DNA of 64,000 bases from positions 162,809-226,808 of the forward strand of contig NZ_JADPEL010000003.1 of assembly GCF_015667795.1 (NCBI RefSeq), in the 5' to 3' direction. Origin of the DNA: Clostridium sp. D53t1_180928_C8. Lineage in GTDB: Bacteria; Bacillota; Clostridia; Clostridiales; Clostridiaceae. A program made the translations under genes and the position numbers. The notes beneath the pieces were generated by a model. The model searched no databases and was not told the DNA's origin. It was given only the letters and a program-made list of their open reading frames with translations. Positions 8,613 to 16,752 of this stretch are shown here, piece by piece; the first letter of the stretch is position 1; every line of letters starts with the position of its first letter.

Positions 8613-9436
8613 GTTTTCACCTTCTTGCCAGCAGATTTAACATTTTTCTCTTCTCTATGTTCCATTATCTTAAGTAATATTGTTCTTAATCTATCTTTAT
8701 CATAGTTTCTAGTTAAACGTCCATTTATAGCTAAAGAAATAATTCCTGTTTCTTCAGATACTATTATAACAAGTGCATCAGATATTTCTGATAACCCTAT
8801 TGCTGCTCTATGTCTAGTTCCTAGTTTTTTATTAATCTCTTTATTATTAGTTAAAGGTAAAACACATCCTGATGCTAATATTTTATCTCTTCCTATTATT
8901 GTTGCACCATCATGAAGTGGTGTGTTTACAACAAATATATTTTCTAATAAATTTGATGTTATCTTTGCTTCTAATATAGTTCCTGAGGATATTATTTCTC
9001 CAAGACCTGTTCCTTGTTCAATTGCAATTAGTGCACCTGTTTTTGTTTCTGCTAAATTAGAAACTGCATTTACAATTTCACTAACATATATATTCCTCTG
9101 TTCTCTATCTTCAAAGCCATGTTTATCTTCAAAAGCACTTCTTCCTAAATGTTCTAATGCTCTCCTTATCTCTGGCTGAAATATTATAACAACTGATATT
9201 ATTCCAATAGTTAAAGTCTTGCTTAATATAAAATATAACATACTTAAATTAAGTATAGAACTAATTGGAATTAGTATTATTATAAACGCTATTCCTTTTA
9301 ACAGCTGTTCTGCCCTTGTTTCTTTAATAAGCATATACCCTTTATAAAATATAAATGCTACTACTAAAATATCAATAACAGCAGTAACCGACATGCTCTT
9401 TAGTGAATTCATTATCATTGAAATAAAATTTTGCAT
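8582..9436 (-). CDS. cdaA: Membrane diadenylate cyclase CdaA (c-di-AMP synthase)
   Basis: 284 residues. Condenses two ATP to cyclic di-AMP, the second messenger for osmotic and wall homeostasis. Three membrane helices fill about residues 15-85; the DAC domain follows, with PLHDGATI (Asp176-Gly-Ala) and GTRHRA (Arg208-His-Arg), the two signature catalytic/ATP motifs. A basic C-terminal tail ends ITGKINRK. The ATG has GGTGG upstream. It is the first gene of cdaA-cdaR and diverges from the plus-strand gene at 9683. Confidence 0.95.
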   Translation of the reverse strand: MQNFISMIMNSLKSMSVTAVIDILVVAFIFYKGYMLIKETRAEQLLKGIAFIIILIPISSILNLSMLYFILSKTLTIGIISVVIIFQPEIRRALEHLGRSAFEDKHGFEDREQRNIYVSEIVNAVSNLAETKTGALIAIEQGTGLGEIISSGTILEAKITSNLLENIFVVNTPLHDGATIIGRDKILASGCVLPLTNNKEINKKLGTRHRAAIGLSEISDALVIIVSEETGIISLAINGRLTRNYDKDRLRTILLKIMEHREEKNVKSAGKKVKTWITGKINRK

Positions 9437-9466
9437 TTAATCCACCACCATAAAATTTCTAATTAA

Positions 9467-9493
9467 ATTATACACTATTCTCATAATTGTTAA
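9467..9493 (-). promoter_or_regulatory. Weak promoter candidate for cdaA-cdaR
   Basis: Minus strand TATAAT at 9472-9467 and TTAACA at 9493-9488, with a short 15-nt spacer. It lies 31 nt from the cdaA start. A TTGAAA with TATAAT further upstream, spaced 19 nt, is the alternative. Confidence 0.3.
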
Positions 9494-9682
9494 AATATTA
9501 TAATTCTATTTTTATTTATCCAAATTCTTTCATATTTATTATAAAGCTTACATACTCTTTATTTTCAACATGAAATTTAAAATTATTTAAGTATATTTTA
9601 TTTTTCATAATAATATAAATTATAGAAAAAGTTTTTTTCATAATATTTAATACTGTAAATTAACTTAAAGGATGTGATATAT

Positions 9683-10705
9683 ATGGAAAACATAAAAAAA
9701 TCATTTTCTGAAAATAAAACCTTTGTCATAACATTATTAATTTGTGTATTTTTAACTTCATCTATGATGTTATTATTACATAAACCTAATAATTCTATTT
9801 CCTCTACTACTGATAACAAAGATATTATTATCAAGGATTCTGTTTTAAAAGATTTTGAACCTTATGTTACAGAGTTATCTAAAATAAATTTATCATTAAA
9901 AAAATGTATTAATGGTGTAACTATAAATAGTAAATCTGCTTATAGCATACTAAATGATGATTTAAAACAATTAAAAGAATTAAGAGAAAAGGTTTCTGCA
10001 GTGGTAATAGCCAATAATAATACCCCTGACATTATTCCTAAACTAATCTCATGTATAGAAAATACAGAATCATTATATAGTTATTGTGTTGATGTCTTAT
10101 CTTATACAAGTAATGTGTCTACAGCAGAAATTACATCTCAAATCCTACTTTTAAAGGAAAGTTGTGAAAAAAGTTATGAAGAATTATCTCCTTATGGTTT
10201 TTCTTTAACATTACCTGAAGAAAGTGAAACATTTTTAGATAATTTAATTGGATATTTAAATACCTTAGAAAAGATAAATAGAGAAGAAGCAATAAAAACT
10301 ACTCAATACAACTCATATATTGAAAGACTAACTAAGTGTACAAATGAATTTTCTGGAATATTAGAAGACTTAGAACCCGCTATAAATCTAATAAGAAAGG
10401 AAAATAGATCTCTTGATGTAATTCTTAATGATATTAACGAAAAAGAAAATACTCTTGAGACTATAAAAAAAGATTTCAACTATTCTTCAATACCAGAGGG
10501 ATGTATTTCTTATTATAACTGCTTAAATAATACTTTTAAGTTATATTCAACTTATTTAAACTCATTAAAGATTGCTGTTATATATGAAAAATCTTCTTCT
10601 AGCTATGAAAAAAACAAAGATAATATAAATAAAAATTATGATAATGCCTATTCTAAATATAAAGATGTAAAAACTTCCTTTGAATCATTATTAAACTCTT
10701 TTTGA
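9683..10705 (+). CDS. Unrecognised membrane-anchored helical protein with internal duplication
   Basis: 340 residues; I do not recognise a family. There is one hydrophobic helix near the N-terminus (about 11-31, FVITLLICVFLTSSMMLLL) without a lipobox, so it is probably an uncleaved anchor with about 300 residues outside. That part is helical and Lys/Glu/Asn-rich. Two stretches (about 55-165 and 225-340) look like copies: each has Lys-rich helices, then a CIENTESLYSYCVDVL or CLNNTFKLYSTYLNSL segment, then a further helical pair. I start at ATG 9683, 11 nt after AAAGG; an upstream GTG is too close to that site. It is followed by a hydrolase gene on the same strand. Confidence 0.75.
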   Translation: MENIKKSFSENKTFVITLLICVFLTSSMMLLLHKPNNSISSTTDNKDIIIKDSVLKDFEPYVTELSKINLSLKKCINGVTINSKSAYSILNDDLKQLKELREKVSAVVIANNNTPDIIPKLISCIENTESLYSYCVDVLSYTSNVSTAEITSQILLLKESCEKSYEELSPYGFSLTLPEESETFLDNLIGYLNTLEKINREEAIKTTQYNSYIERLTKCTNEFSGILEDLEPAINLIRKENRSLDVILNDINEKENTLETIKKDFNYSSIPEGCISYYNCLNNTFKLYSTYLNSLKIAVIYEKSSSSYEKNKDNINKNYDNAYSKYKDVKTSFESLLNSF

Positions 10706-10778
10706 TAATGTTTTGTATTATTTTAAATTTTCTGGGTAAAATATATCTCGATTGGGTTATTCCAAAAGGAGGTTTTTT

Positions 10779-11357
10779 ATGAAACTTGGAAAATTCTTAT
10801 TTTGTATTATTCTAACCCTGTCTCTTTCAGCACTTGACTTAAGCTTATCAAATTTATATACTGCTGAGGTAAGCGCAAGTACAAGAATAGAAAATACTTT
10901 ATTAAATTTAGAAAACAATAAAAATAACTATATAAATATATCTGATGAAGAATATGTAGAAGTTTTTAAAGAAAATAATCAATTACTTTATTTAACACAA
11001 TCAGATATTTATTTAATGTCTCAAGTAGTATATGCTGAAAGTAAGGGTGAGCCCTATGAGGGTAAAGTTGCTGTTGCATCAGTAATATTAAACAGAGCTC
11101 TTAATACTGGATTTCCAAATACAATTGAAGGTGTTATATTCCAACCTAGAGCTTTTTCTTGCATTGTTGATGGCCAAATTAATGTTGAACCAACTCAAGA
11201 ATGCTTTGATGCTGTATATGATGCATTAAGCGGTAATGATCCTACAGGAGATGCTGTATTTTTTTACAATCCTGATATAGCTACTTGCACTTGGATGCAA
11301 AGTGTTGAGAAGCATAATATAATAACCATAGGACAACATTTATTTTTTACATTATGA
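10779..11357 (+). CDS. Secreted SleB/CwlJ-type cell wall hydrolase
   Basis: 192 residues. A signal peptide is likely (MKLGKFLFCIILTLSLSALDL, with a possible cut after AEVSAS). The C-terminal 110 residues are a Hydrolase_2 domain: QVVYAESKGEPYEGKVAVA with its catalytic Glu, VILNRALNTGFPNT, and AVFFYNPDIATCTW. In SleB and CwlJ this domain opens cortex or vegetative peptidoglycan. The peptidoglycan-binding repeats of SleB are missing, so which wall it cuts is uncertain. The start is ATG 10779, 6 nt after a perfect AGGAGG; the longer reading frame would put that site inside the gene. Confidence 0.87.
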   Translation: MKLGKFLFCIILTLSLSALDLSLSNLYTAEVSASTRIENTLLNLENNKNNYINISDEEYVEVFKENNQLLYLTQSDIYLMSQVVYAESKGEPYEGKVAVASVILNRALNTGFPNTIEGVIFQPRAFSCIVDGQINVEPTQECFDAVYDALSGNDPTGDAVFFYNPDIATCTWMQSVEKHNIITIGQHLFFTL

Positions 11358-11365
11358 TGAAAATT

Positions 11366-11388
11366 AGGGCTACCTTTATGGTAGCCCT
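11366..11388. terminator. Hairpin between convergent hydrolase and iadA genes
   Basis: Perfect 9-bp GC-rich stem AGGGCTACC/GGTAGCCCT with a 5-nt loop. T tracts on either side are short, but the position between two convergent stops suggests bidirectional termination. Confidence 0.65.
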
Positions 11389-11394
11389 TAAATA

Positions 11395-12567
11395 TTATTC
11401 AAAAGTTGGCTTAATAATTGCTTTTCCTTCTTCAACAACAACCTTTCCCTTAGCAATAACAGTATCAATATCTAAACTTTCTTTATTAACTATAACAAGA
11501 TCAGCATCTCTACCACTTTCTATTCTTCCTTTATTATTTAATTTTAAAACTTCAGCAACATTAGAAGTTATAACCTTAATAGCTTCTTCTATAGGCACCT
11601 TATGCTCTATTATACTTTCCTTAACTTCTCCATAAAGTGTTTTTACTGAACATATTCCAAGCCCAACTAATTTACCACTATCATCAAATACCGGCATACT
11701 CCCATTTCCATCTGAAGAAAATGTTATATGTTTAATATCTACTCCCTTCTTTAATAGAAGTGCTAATCCTTCACCAGCCCTTAACTCTCCTGGTTCTAAA
11801 AATCTTGGGTCTGAGCTTGTTGTTAAATCAATGAATCCACCATTTTTAGCATAGTCGATTCCTACCTCAAATAATTTATCACTTCTATTAATATGTGTTG
11901 GTAAAAGTTGAGTTGCTGGTATTTCAGTTTCTTCAATTACTTTAAATAAATATTCTAATCTTCTTGCTCCATCACCTAAATGAACATTAACAATTCCAGC
12001 TTTTCCTGATAATATTCCACCTACTCTCGCTTGTGCTACTGTATTTACAAAATCATCATATGTAGCTTGTGAACTTCTATGATCAGATAAAGCAACTTCT
12101 CCAACACCGATAACCTTATCTACCATCATGAAATCACCTTTAATACTTTCTGTAATAGTCTTTACTGGTATTTCATAAGAACCTGTATAACAGTAAGATG
12201 TTATTCCCTCTTCTTCTAATCCTTTAGCTTTAGCAATTAATGCTCTCATACTTCTACATACTCCATCTGTTCCTATACATCCTACTACTGTTGTAATCCC
12301 AGCTTCAACCAAAGAAATAATTGATATCTCTGGAGTTCTAGTTTTAAATCCACCTTCTCCTCCCCCACCAATTATATGGACATGACAATCTAAAAATCCT
12401 GGAAAAATCAACTTTCCAGCTCCATCTATTGTTTCTATTTCTACAAAATTATCGGGAATATTAACCTTGTCATAAACTCCTTCAATTTTATCGTTTACTA
12501 TGACAATATCCTTTTTACCCATATTTTCTGGTGCATAAACATTAATATTTTTAATAACAGTAATCAT
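11395..12567 (-). CDS. iadA: Isoaspartyl dipeptidase (beta-aspartyl peptidase)
   Basis: 390 residues, the same length as E. coli IadA. Cleaves beta-aspartyl dipeptides that arise from protein damage; an amidohydrolase-fold zinc enzyme. The metal motifs are visible: DCHVH (His62, His64), NVHLGDG, LLPTHINRS and SSDGNGS. The bridging ligand position before SDHRS is Glu157 rather than the carbamylated Lys known from E. coli. The start is ATG 12567, 7 nt after AAGGAGGG; an upstream ATG includes that site within its codons. It ends in a shared convergent hairpin. Confidence 0.93.
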   Translation of the reverse strand: MITVIKNINVYAPENMGKKDIVIVNDKIEGVYDKVNIPDNFVEIETIDGAGKLIFPGFLDCHVHIIGGGGEGGFKTRTPEISIISLVEAGITTVVGCIGTDGVCRSMRALIAKAKGLEEEGITSYCYTGSYEIPVKTITESIKGDFMMVDKVIGVGEVALSDHRSSQATYDDFVNTVAQARVGGILSGKAGIVNVHLGDGARRLEYLFKVIEETEIPATQLLPTHINRSDKLFEVGIDYAKNGGFIDLTTSSDPRFLEPGELRAGEGLALLLKKGVDIKHITFSSDGNGSMPVFDDSGKLVGLGICSVKTLYGEVKESIIEHKVPIEEAIKVITSNVAEVLKLNNKGRIESGRDADLVIVNKESLDIDTVIAKGKVVVEEGKAIIKPTFE

Positions 12568-12646
12568 CTTAATTCCCTCCTTCATTACCTAATAAATATT
12601 AAATTTGTTATAGCGTATTCTAAATTATGTTTATCCATAATAATTA

Positions 12647-13171
12647 TTATAAATAAAATATCATTCCTAATACTGCAGCTATAACTATTACTAATATAGG
12701 ATGAACCTTTTTTGATAACAATATAAGTCCAATTATCAAAGTTATTATTATACTTTTTATATCTATATATGCCTCCTTTGCTAAGTCAATAAATGCATAT
12801 ATTATAAGCGCAATAAGTATAGGCCTCATTCCTAGCAATGCAGCCTTTATAACCTTTGACTCTTTGAATTTATCTAATAATTTATTTATTACTGTTACTA
12901 ATATAAACGATGTTGTAATTACCCCTAAAGTAGCAATTATACTTCCAAATACTCCACCAACCTTATATCCAACAAATGTTGCTGAGTTTATTGCTACAGG
13001 CCCTGGTGTCATTTGAGATATACCTATTATGTCAGTAAATTCAGACATAGATATCCAATTGTTTTTTTCTACTATTTCCCTTTGTATAAAAGGTAGCATT
13101 GCATATCCTCCGCCAAAACTAAAAGTTCCTATTTTCAAAAATGCTAAATATAATCTAATTAAAAGTTCCAT
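12647..13171 (-). CDS. Chromate transporter family protein, short-chain subunit B
   Basis: 174 residues with about five or six membrane helices. It is a single CHR domain: KIGTFSFGGGYAMLPFIQREIVEK near the N-terminus, then ISQMTPGPVAINSATFVGYKVGG. Short-chain CHR proteins usually work as pairs of oppositely oriented halves. Its ATG overlaps the stop of the upstream partner by one base (TAATG). The natural substrate in an anaerobe is unclear; chromate export is known only for some members. Confidence 0.87.
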   Translation of the reverse strand: MELLIRLYLAFLKIGTFSFGGGYAMLPFIQREIVEKNNWISMSEFTDIIGISQMTPGPVAINSATFVGYKVGGVFGSIIATLGVITTSFILVTVINKLLDKFKESKVIKAALLGMRPILIALIIYAFIDLAKEAYIDIKSIIITLIIGLILLSKKVHPILVIVIAAVLGMIFYL

Positions 13172-13707
13172 TAGCTCACCCTTTTCCTTAAGAATATAGC
13201 TCCATATACTCCTGATATTATTATTACTATTACTGGATGAATATTAAAAGCTATTAATGCAACTAGTCCTACAATTATCGTTACTATTGTTCTAATATTT
13301 TTAGGTAACCCATTTGATAAACTAATTGCTCCTACCAATACAAGCATTGGTACTGCTGCTGTTATTCCCTGAAAAGCTGCATTAACATAATAATTATCTC
13401 TAAATTGCATAAAGAATACTGCTATTATCAATATTATAAAAAATGAAGGTAATATTACTGCCATTAATGCAGTTATTGCTCCTACTACTCCACTTATTCT
13501 ATACCCTAAAAATATTGATGTATTTATAGCTAATGCCCCCGGTAAACTTTGAGCAACTACTAAAATATCAACAAACTCTTCTTTACTTAACCACTTTTTA
13601 TTTTTAACTACCTCTTCTTCAATTAATGGAATCATTGCATACCCCCCACCAAAAGTAAATGCTCCAATCTTAAATATGGATACAAATAATTCTATTATCT
13701 TTTTCAT
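13171..13707 (-). CDS. Chromate transporter family protein, short-chain subunit A
   Basis: 178 residues, the partner of the next gene and clearly its paralogue: KIGAFTFGGGYAMIPLIEEEVVK and VAQSLPGALAINTSIFLGYRISG align with the motifs there. Several membrane helices follow, with a basic RKRVS end. It is the first gene of the pair, with GAGGTGAT before the ATG, and diverges from the XRE regulator at 14002, which might control it. No promoter could be picked with confidence in the AT-rich spacer. Confidence 0.87.
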   Translation of the reverse strand: MKKIIELFVSIFKIGAFTFGGGYAMIPLIEEEVVKNKKWLSKEEFVDILVVAQSLPGALAINTSIFLGYRISGVVGAITALMAVILPSFFIILIIAVFFMQFRDNYYVNAAFQGITAAVPMLVLVGAISLSNGLPKNIRTIVTIIVGLVALIAFNIHPVIVIIISGVYGAIFLRKRVS

Positions 13708-13897
13708 ATAATCACCTCATAAATTTATAATATATTTACTTTTATTATCTAAAATTAAAGTCTAAATTATCCACAAGAAATTTTTTTATCACTATTAATA
13801 TAACAAATTATATAATTATTGGTAAATATTATTTATTAATGTTACTATATTCTTATTAAAATTTTATATGGTTAAAATAGTCCACTCCCTTTAAAAG

Positions 13898-13926
13898 TAA
13901 GAATGCAAAGAAAATTTGCGAACTTA
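13898..13926. repeat. Inverted repeat in the spacer between divergent chromate-transporter and XRE genes
   Basis: TAAG, 3 nt, GCAAA, 5-nt centre, TTTGC, 3 nt, CTTA: two matched arms with a symmetric internal gap. It could be an operator or an RNA hairpin ahead of the XRE gene. Confidence 0.4.
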
Positions 13927-13951
13927 AAAATTAAATGTAAAAGATCAATTG

Positions 13952-13971
13952 CTAGACTTATATATATCTAG
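13952..13971. promoter_or_regulatory. Candidate operator upstream of the XRE regulator
   Basis: CTAGA and TCTAG arms with a 10-nt TA-rich centre, ending 30 nt before the regulator start. It is a plausible autoregulatory site for the adjacent helix-turn-helix protein. Confidence 0.35.
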
Positions 13972-14001
13972 AATAAATACTGGTATTGAGGAGGAAAATT
14001 T

Positions 14002-14721
14002 ATGAATATTGCAATGACAATACTTAAAATAAGAAAAGATAAAAAAATGACTCAAGAAGACTTTTCTAAATTATTTAATGTTACAAGACAAACTGTATCT
14101 AATTGGGAAAATGAAAAGAGTTATCCCGATTTAAAAACATTGATAAAAATTAGTGATATGTTTGAAATTTCATTAGATACTTTAATGAAAGTGGACAAGA
14201 CTATGGTAAAAAATTTCGACAAAGAACTATTACAAAGTAAACTTATAAAAAATATATTAAAAGTATCTTTTATTGTACTTACTGTATTAGTTGTAACTTA
14301 CGGAATTTATACTGCTATTTGGTATAATAATAAAAAAGTTTGTGAGGAAAATTTTTATTCTACTATACGAGAATTAGGCTATGAATATGATGAAAAATCA
14401 AAATTTAATGTATTAAATTATGAAGGTATTAAGTTTGTTATCGGAAATCAAGAAATGCCTAAACATAGATTTCATTTCTACGCTGGCTCTATTGATTCAG
14501 AAATTCCTGGAGAAGATGTTGGTATGAGGGTAATTGGCAATGAATATGATGCTAGTTTATATTTATCAAATAGCTATTGTGTCGATTCAAAAGGAAATAT
14601 AGTTAGGGGAAATTTATCCAAAAGAGACAAGGTTACTTATGAAGAGTTAAAAGATAAAATCGCTTTAATGGCTGAAAAATCATATGAATTATATGATAAA
14701 ATTTATGGCCAGTACGAATAA
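14002..14721 (+). CDS. Membrane-tethered XRE-family transcriptional regulator
   Basis: 239 residues. The N-terminal Cro/CI helix-turn-helix spans about 5-60 (KKMTQEDFSKLFNVTRQTVS, NWENEKSYPDLKTLIKISDMF). A Lys-rich linker leads to one membrane helix at about 90-108 (LKVSFIVLTVLVVTYGIYTAIWY). The last 130 residues would be outside the cell and I do not recognise them. A DNA-binding head on a membrane helix suggests a sensor, but the signal is unknown. GAGGAGG lies 7 nt before the ATG. It is transcribed away from the chromate-transporter pair. Confidence 0.85.
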   Translation: MNIAMTILKIRKDKKMTQEDFSKLFNVTRQTVSNWENEKSYPDLKTLIKISDMFEISLDTLMKVDKTMVKNFDKELLQSKLIKNILKVSFIVLTVLVVTYGIYTAIWYNNKKVCEENFYSTIRELGYEYDEKSKFNVLNYEGIKFVIGNQEMPKHRFHFYAGSIDSEIPGEDVGMRVIGNEYDASLYLSNSYCVDSKGNIVRGNLSKRDKVTYEELKDKIALMAEKSYELYDKIYGQYE

Positions 14722-14759
14722 CATAATTAATTACCCTAATTTAAGTTAACATACTAAAT

Positions 14760-14791
14760 AAAAAAAGAATCGCATTTGCGATTCTTTTTTT
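14760..14791. terminator. Bidirectional terminator between the XRE gene and ptsI
   Basis: Perfect 8-bp stem AGAATCGC/GCGATTCT with a 4-nt loop, flanked by an A run on one side and a T run on the other, so it can end transcripts from both convergent genes. Confidence 0.9.
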
Positions 14792-14798
14792 ATTTATA

Positions 14799-16418
14799 TT
14801 ATTCTTGTTCTAACATTATTTTCTTAGCGCCTAAGATTGATGTAGCACTCATTGAGAACTCATCTAATCCGTATTGAACTAATGTAGGGATAGCAGCTTC
14901 ATCTCCTGCCATTTCTCCACACATTCCAACCCACTTACCGTGTTTGTGAGCTCCATCTATAGTCATCTTTATTAATCTTAATACAGCTGGGTGCATTGGA
15001 TTGTAAAGGTATGATACCTTTTCACTCATTCTGTCTGCAGCTAATGTGTATTGGATTAAGTCGTTTGTTCCTATTGAGAAGAAATCAACATGCTTAGCTA
15101 ATTCATCAGCCATAACTGCTGCAGCTGGAATTTCAACCATGATACCCCATTGAGTAGTTTCAGAAGTCTTAACTCCTTCAGCATGTAATTCTGCTCTACA
15201 TTCTTCAACGAATTCTTTAGCAGCTTGGAATTCTTCTAAGCCAGAAATCATTGGGAACATAACGCATAGGTTTCCGTATACAGAAGCTCTTAATAAAGCT
15301 CTGATTTGAACCTTGAATATATCTTTTCTATCTAAACATAATCTGATAGCTCTGTATCCTAAGAATGGATTCATTTCTTCAGGTAATGGTAAGTAAGGTA
15401 ATACCTTATCTCCACCGATATCTAATGTTCTGATAACAACTTGCTTACCGTTAGCTTTTTCTAAAACAGTTTTGTAAGCTGTGAATTGTTCTTCTTCAGT
15501 TGGAGCTTGGTCTCTGTCCATGTATAAGAATTCAGTTCTGAATAATCCTACACCGTCTCCACCATTAGCTAAAACTTGATCTATATCTTCTGGCTTACCG
15601 ATGTTACCGCAAACTTCAATTCTTTTACCTGATTTAGTTACAGTTTTAACTTCGATAAGTTTCTTTAATTCTTCTTGTTCTGCTGCGAACTTTTCTTTCT
15701 TAGCTTGGTATTCAGCAATAACTTCTTCTGATGGATTGATTATTGCAAATCCTTCCATACCATCAACGATGATTGAATCACCATTTTTAACTGTTTTAGT
15801 TATGTCTCCTAAACCAACAACAGCTGGGATTTCTAATGTTCTAGCCATGATAGCAGAGTGAGAAGTTCTTCCTCCAATATCAGTTAAGAAACCACATACT
15901 TTTGTTCTGTCTAATTGAGCTGTATCTGATGGAGTTAAATCATAAGCAACTACAACTGTATTTGCTTCAGTTATAGCAAATGCACTTCCACCTTTACCTG
16001 CTAAGTTAGAGATTATTCTCTTAGATACGTCTTTAATATCAGCAGCTCTTTCTCTCATATATGCATCGTCCATTGATTCGAAAATCATAACGAATGTATC
16101 TGTTACATTTTGAACAGCTTTCATAGCATTTAGGCCTTCACCTTCAACTGTTGCTTCCATTGTTCCAGTAAATTCTGGGTCATCTAATAATGTTAAATGT
16201 GCTTCGAAAACAGCAGCCTCATGTTCACCAATTTCAGCTAAAGTCTTTTCTTTAATTGCTGTTAATTGTTCTTTTGATGCTTCTAAAGCAAGTGTTAATT
16301 TTTCCTTTTCTGCAGCTACGTCACTAACTTTTGCGTCAGTTATAACTATTTCCTCATGTTCTTGAATGAATACTTTACCTATTGCATAACCTTTTGATGC
16401 AGCGATACCTTTTTTCAT
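14799..16418 (-). CDS. ptsI: PTS enzyme I (phosphoenolpyruvate-protein phosphotransferase)
   Basis: 539 residues. Takes phosphate from PEP and passes it to HPr, starting sugar uptake by the PTS. The HPr-binding helical domain spans about 20-145. The active-site loop GGRTSHSAIMAR contains phosphorylated His187. The C-terminal PEP-binding barrel has GLFRTEFLYMDRDQAP, FSIGTNDLIQYTLAADR and a GMCGEMAGD segment. The start is ATG 16418, with AGGAGG upstream; a longer frame would include that site. HPr is not adjacent. Enzyme I implies import of PTS sugars, fitting a fermentative clostridium. Confidence 0.97.
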   Translation of the reverse strand: MKKGIAASKGYAIGKVFIQEHEEIVITDAKVSDVAAEKEKLTLALEASKEQLTAIKEKTLAEIGEHEAAVFEAHLTLLDDPEFTGTMEATVEGEGLNAMKAVQNVTDTFVMIFESMDDAYMRERAADIKDVSKRIISNLAGKGGSAFAITEANTVVVAYDLTPSDTAQLDRTKVCGFLTDIGGRTSHSAIMARTLEIPAVVGLGDITKTVKNGDSIIVDGMEGFAIINPSEEVIAEYQAKKEKFAAEQEELKKLIEVKTVTKSGKRIEVCGNIGKPEDIDQVLANGGDGVGLFRTEFLYMDRDQAPTEEEQFTAYKTVLEKANGKQVVIRTLDIGGDKVLPYLPLPEEMNPFLGYRAIRLCLDRKDIFKVQIRALLRASVYGNLCVMFPMISGLEEFQAAKEFVEECRAELHAEGVKTSETTQWGIMVEIPAAAVMADELAKHVDFFSIGTNDLIQYTLAADRMSEKVSYLYNPMHPAVLRLIKMTIDGAHKHGKWVGMCGEMAGDEAAIPTLVQYGLDEFSMSATSILGAKKIMLEQE

Positions 16419-16752
16419 TTCAAATTTCCTCCTACACTTAAGCATAAATTTAGTACTGTTATTAATATTTTTATACTTACATCACTATACTACAGTATTA
16501 TGTAAATTTCGTGACAAAATATAAATTTAAATTACTATTTAAAGATAAATTTTAAATCTTTTTAATCTATCTTATAGAAACTTTATACGAACAAAAATTA
16601 TTATAACACATTTTTTAGAACGTTATCATTAAAATTTTTAAAATTTATATTTTTGTGGAAACTTTCCCCTAAAATATAAATTTTAATATTCCATATCCTA
16701 ATAATTATACATAATAACTTCGTTCAACCAACTATTAAATTTGAGCTCTCAT
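16419..16752. other. Intergenic region between nrdB and ptsI with weak promoter candidate
   Basis: 334 AT-rich bases without a convincing gene. The only structured part is near ptsI: minus-strand TTGTCA at 16517-16512 and TAGTAT at 16492-16487, with an unusually long 19-nt spacer. TGTAAA and GTGACA arms around the -35 (16501-16516) resemble a loose catabolite-response palindrome. I see no clear terminator after nrdB. Confidence 0.4.

Noticed and set aside
9598-9834. 78-codon minus-strand frame over the start of the gene at 9683
   Set aside because: The plus-strand gene has a ribosome site, membrane helix and far longer frame; the antisense frame has neither.
10752-10778. Upstream TTG extension of the cell wall hydrolase
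   Set aside because: The perfect AGGAGG would fall inside the coding sequence, and the signal peptide begins at the later ATG.
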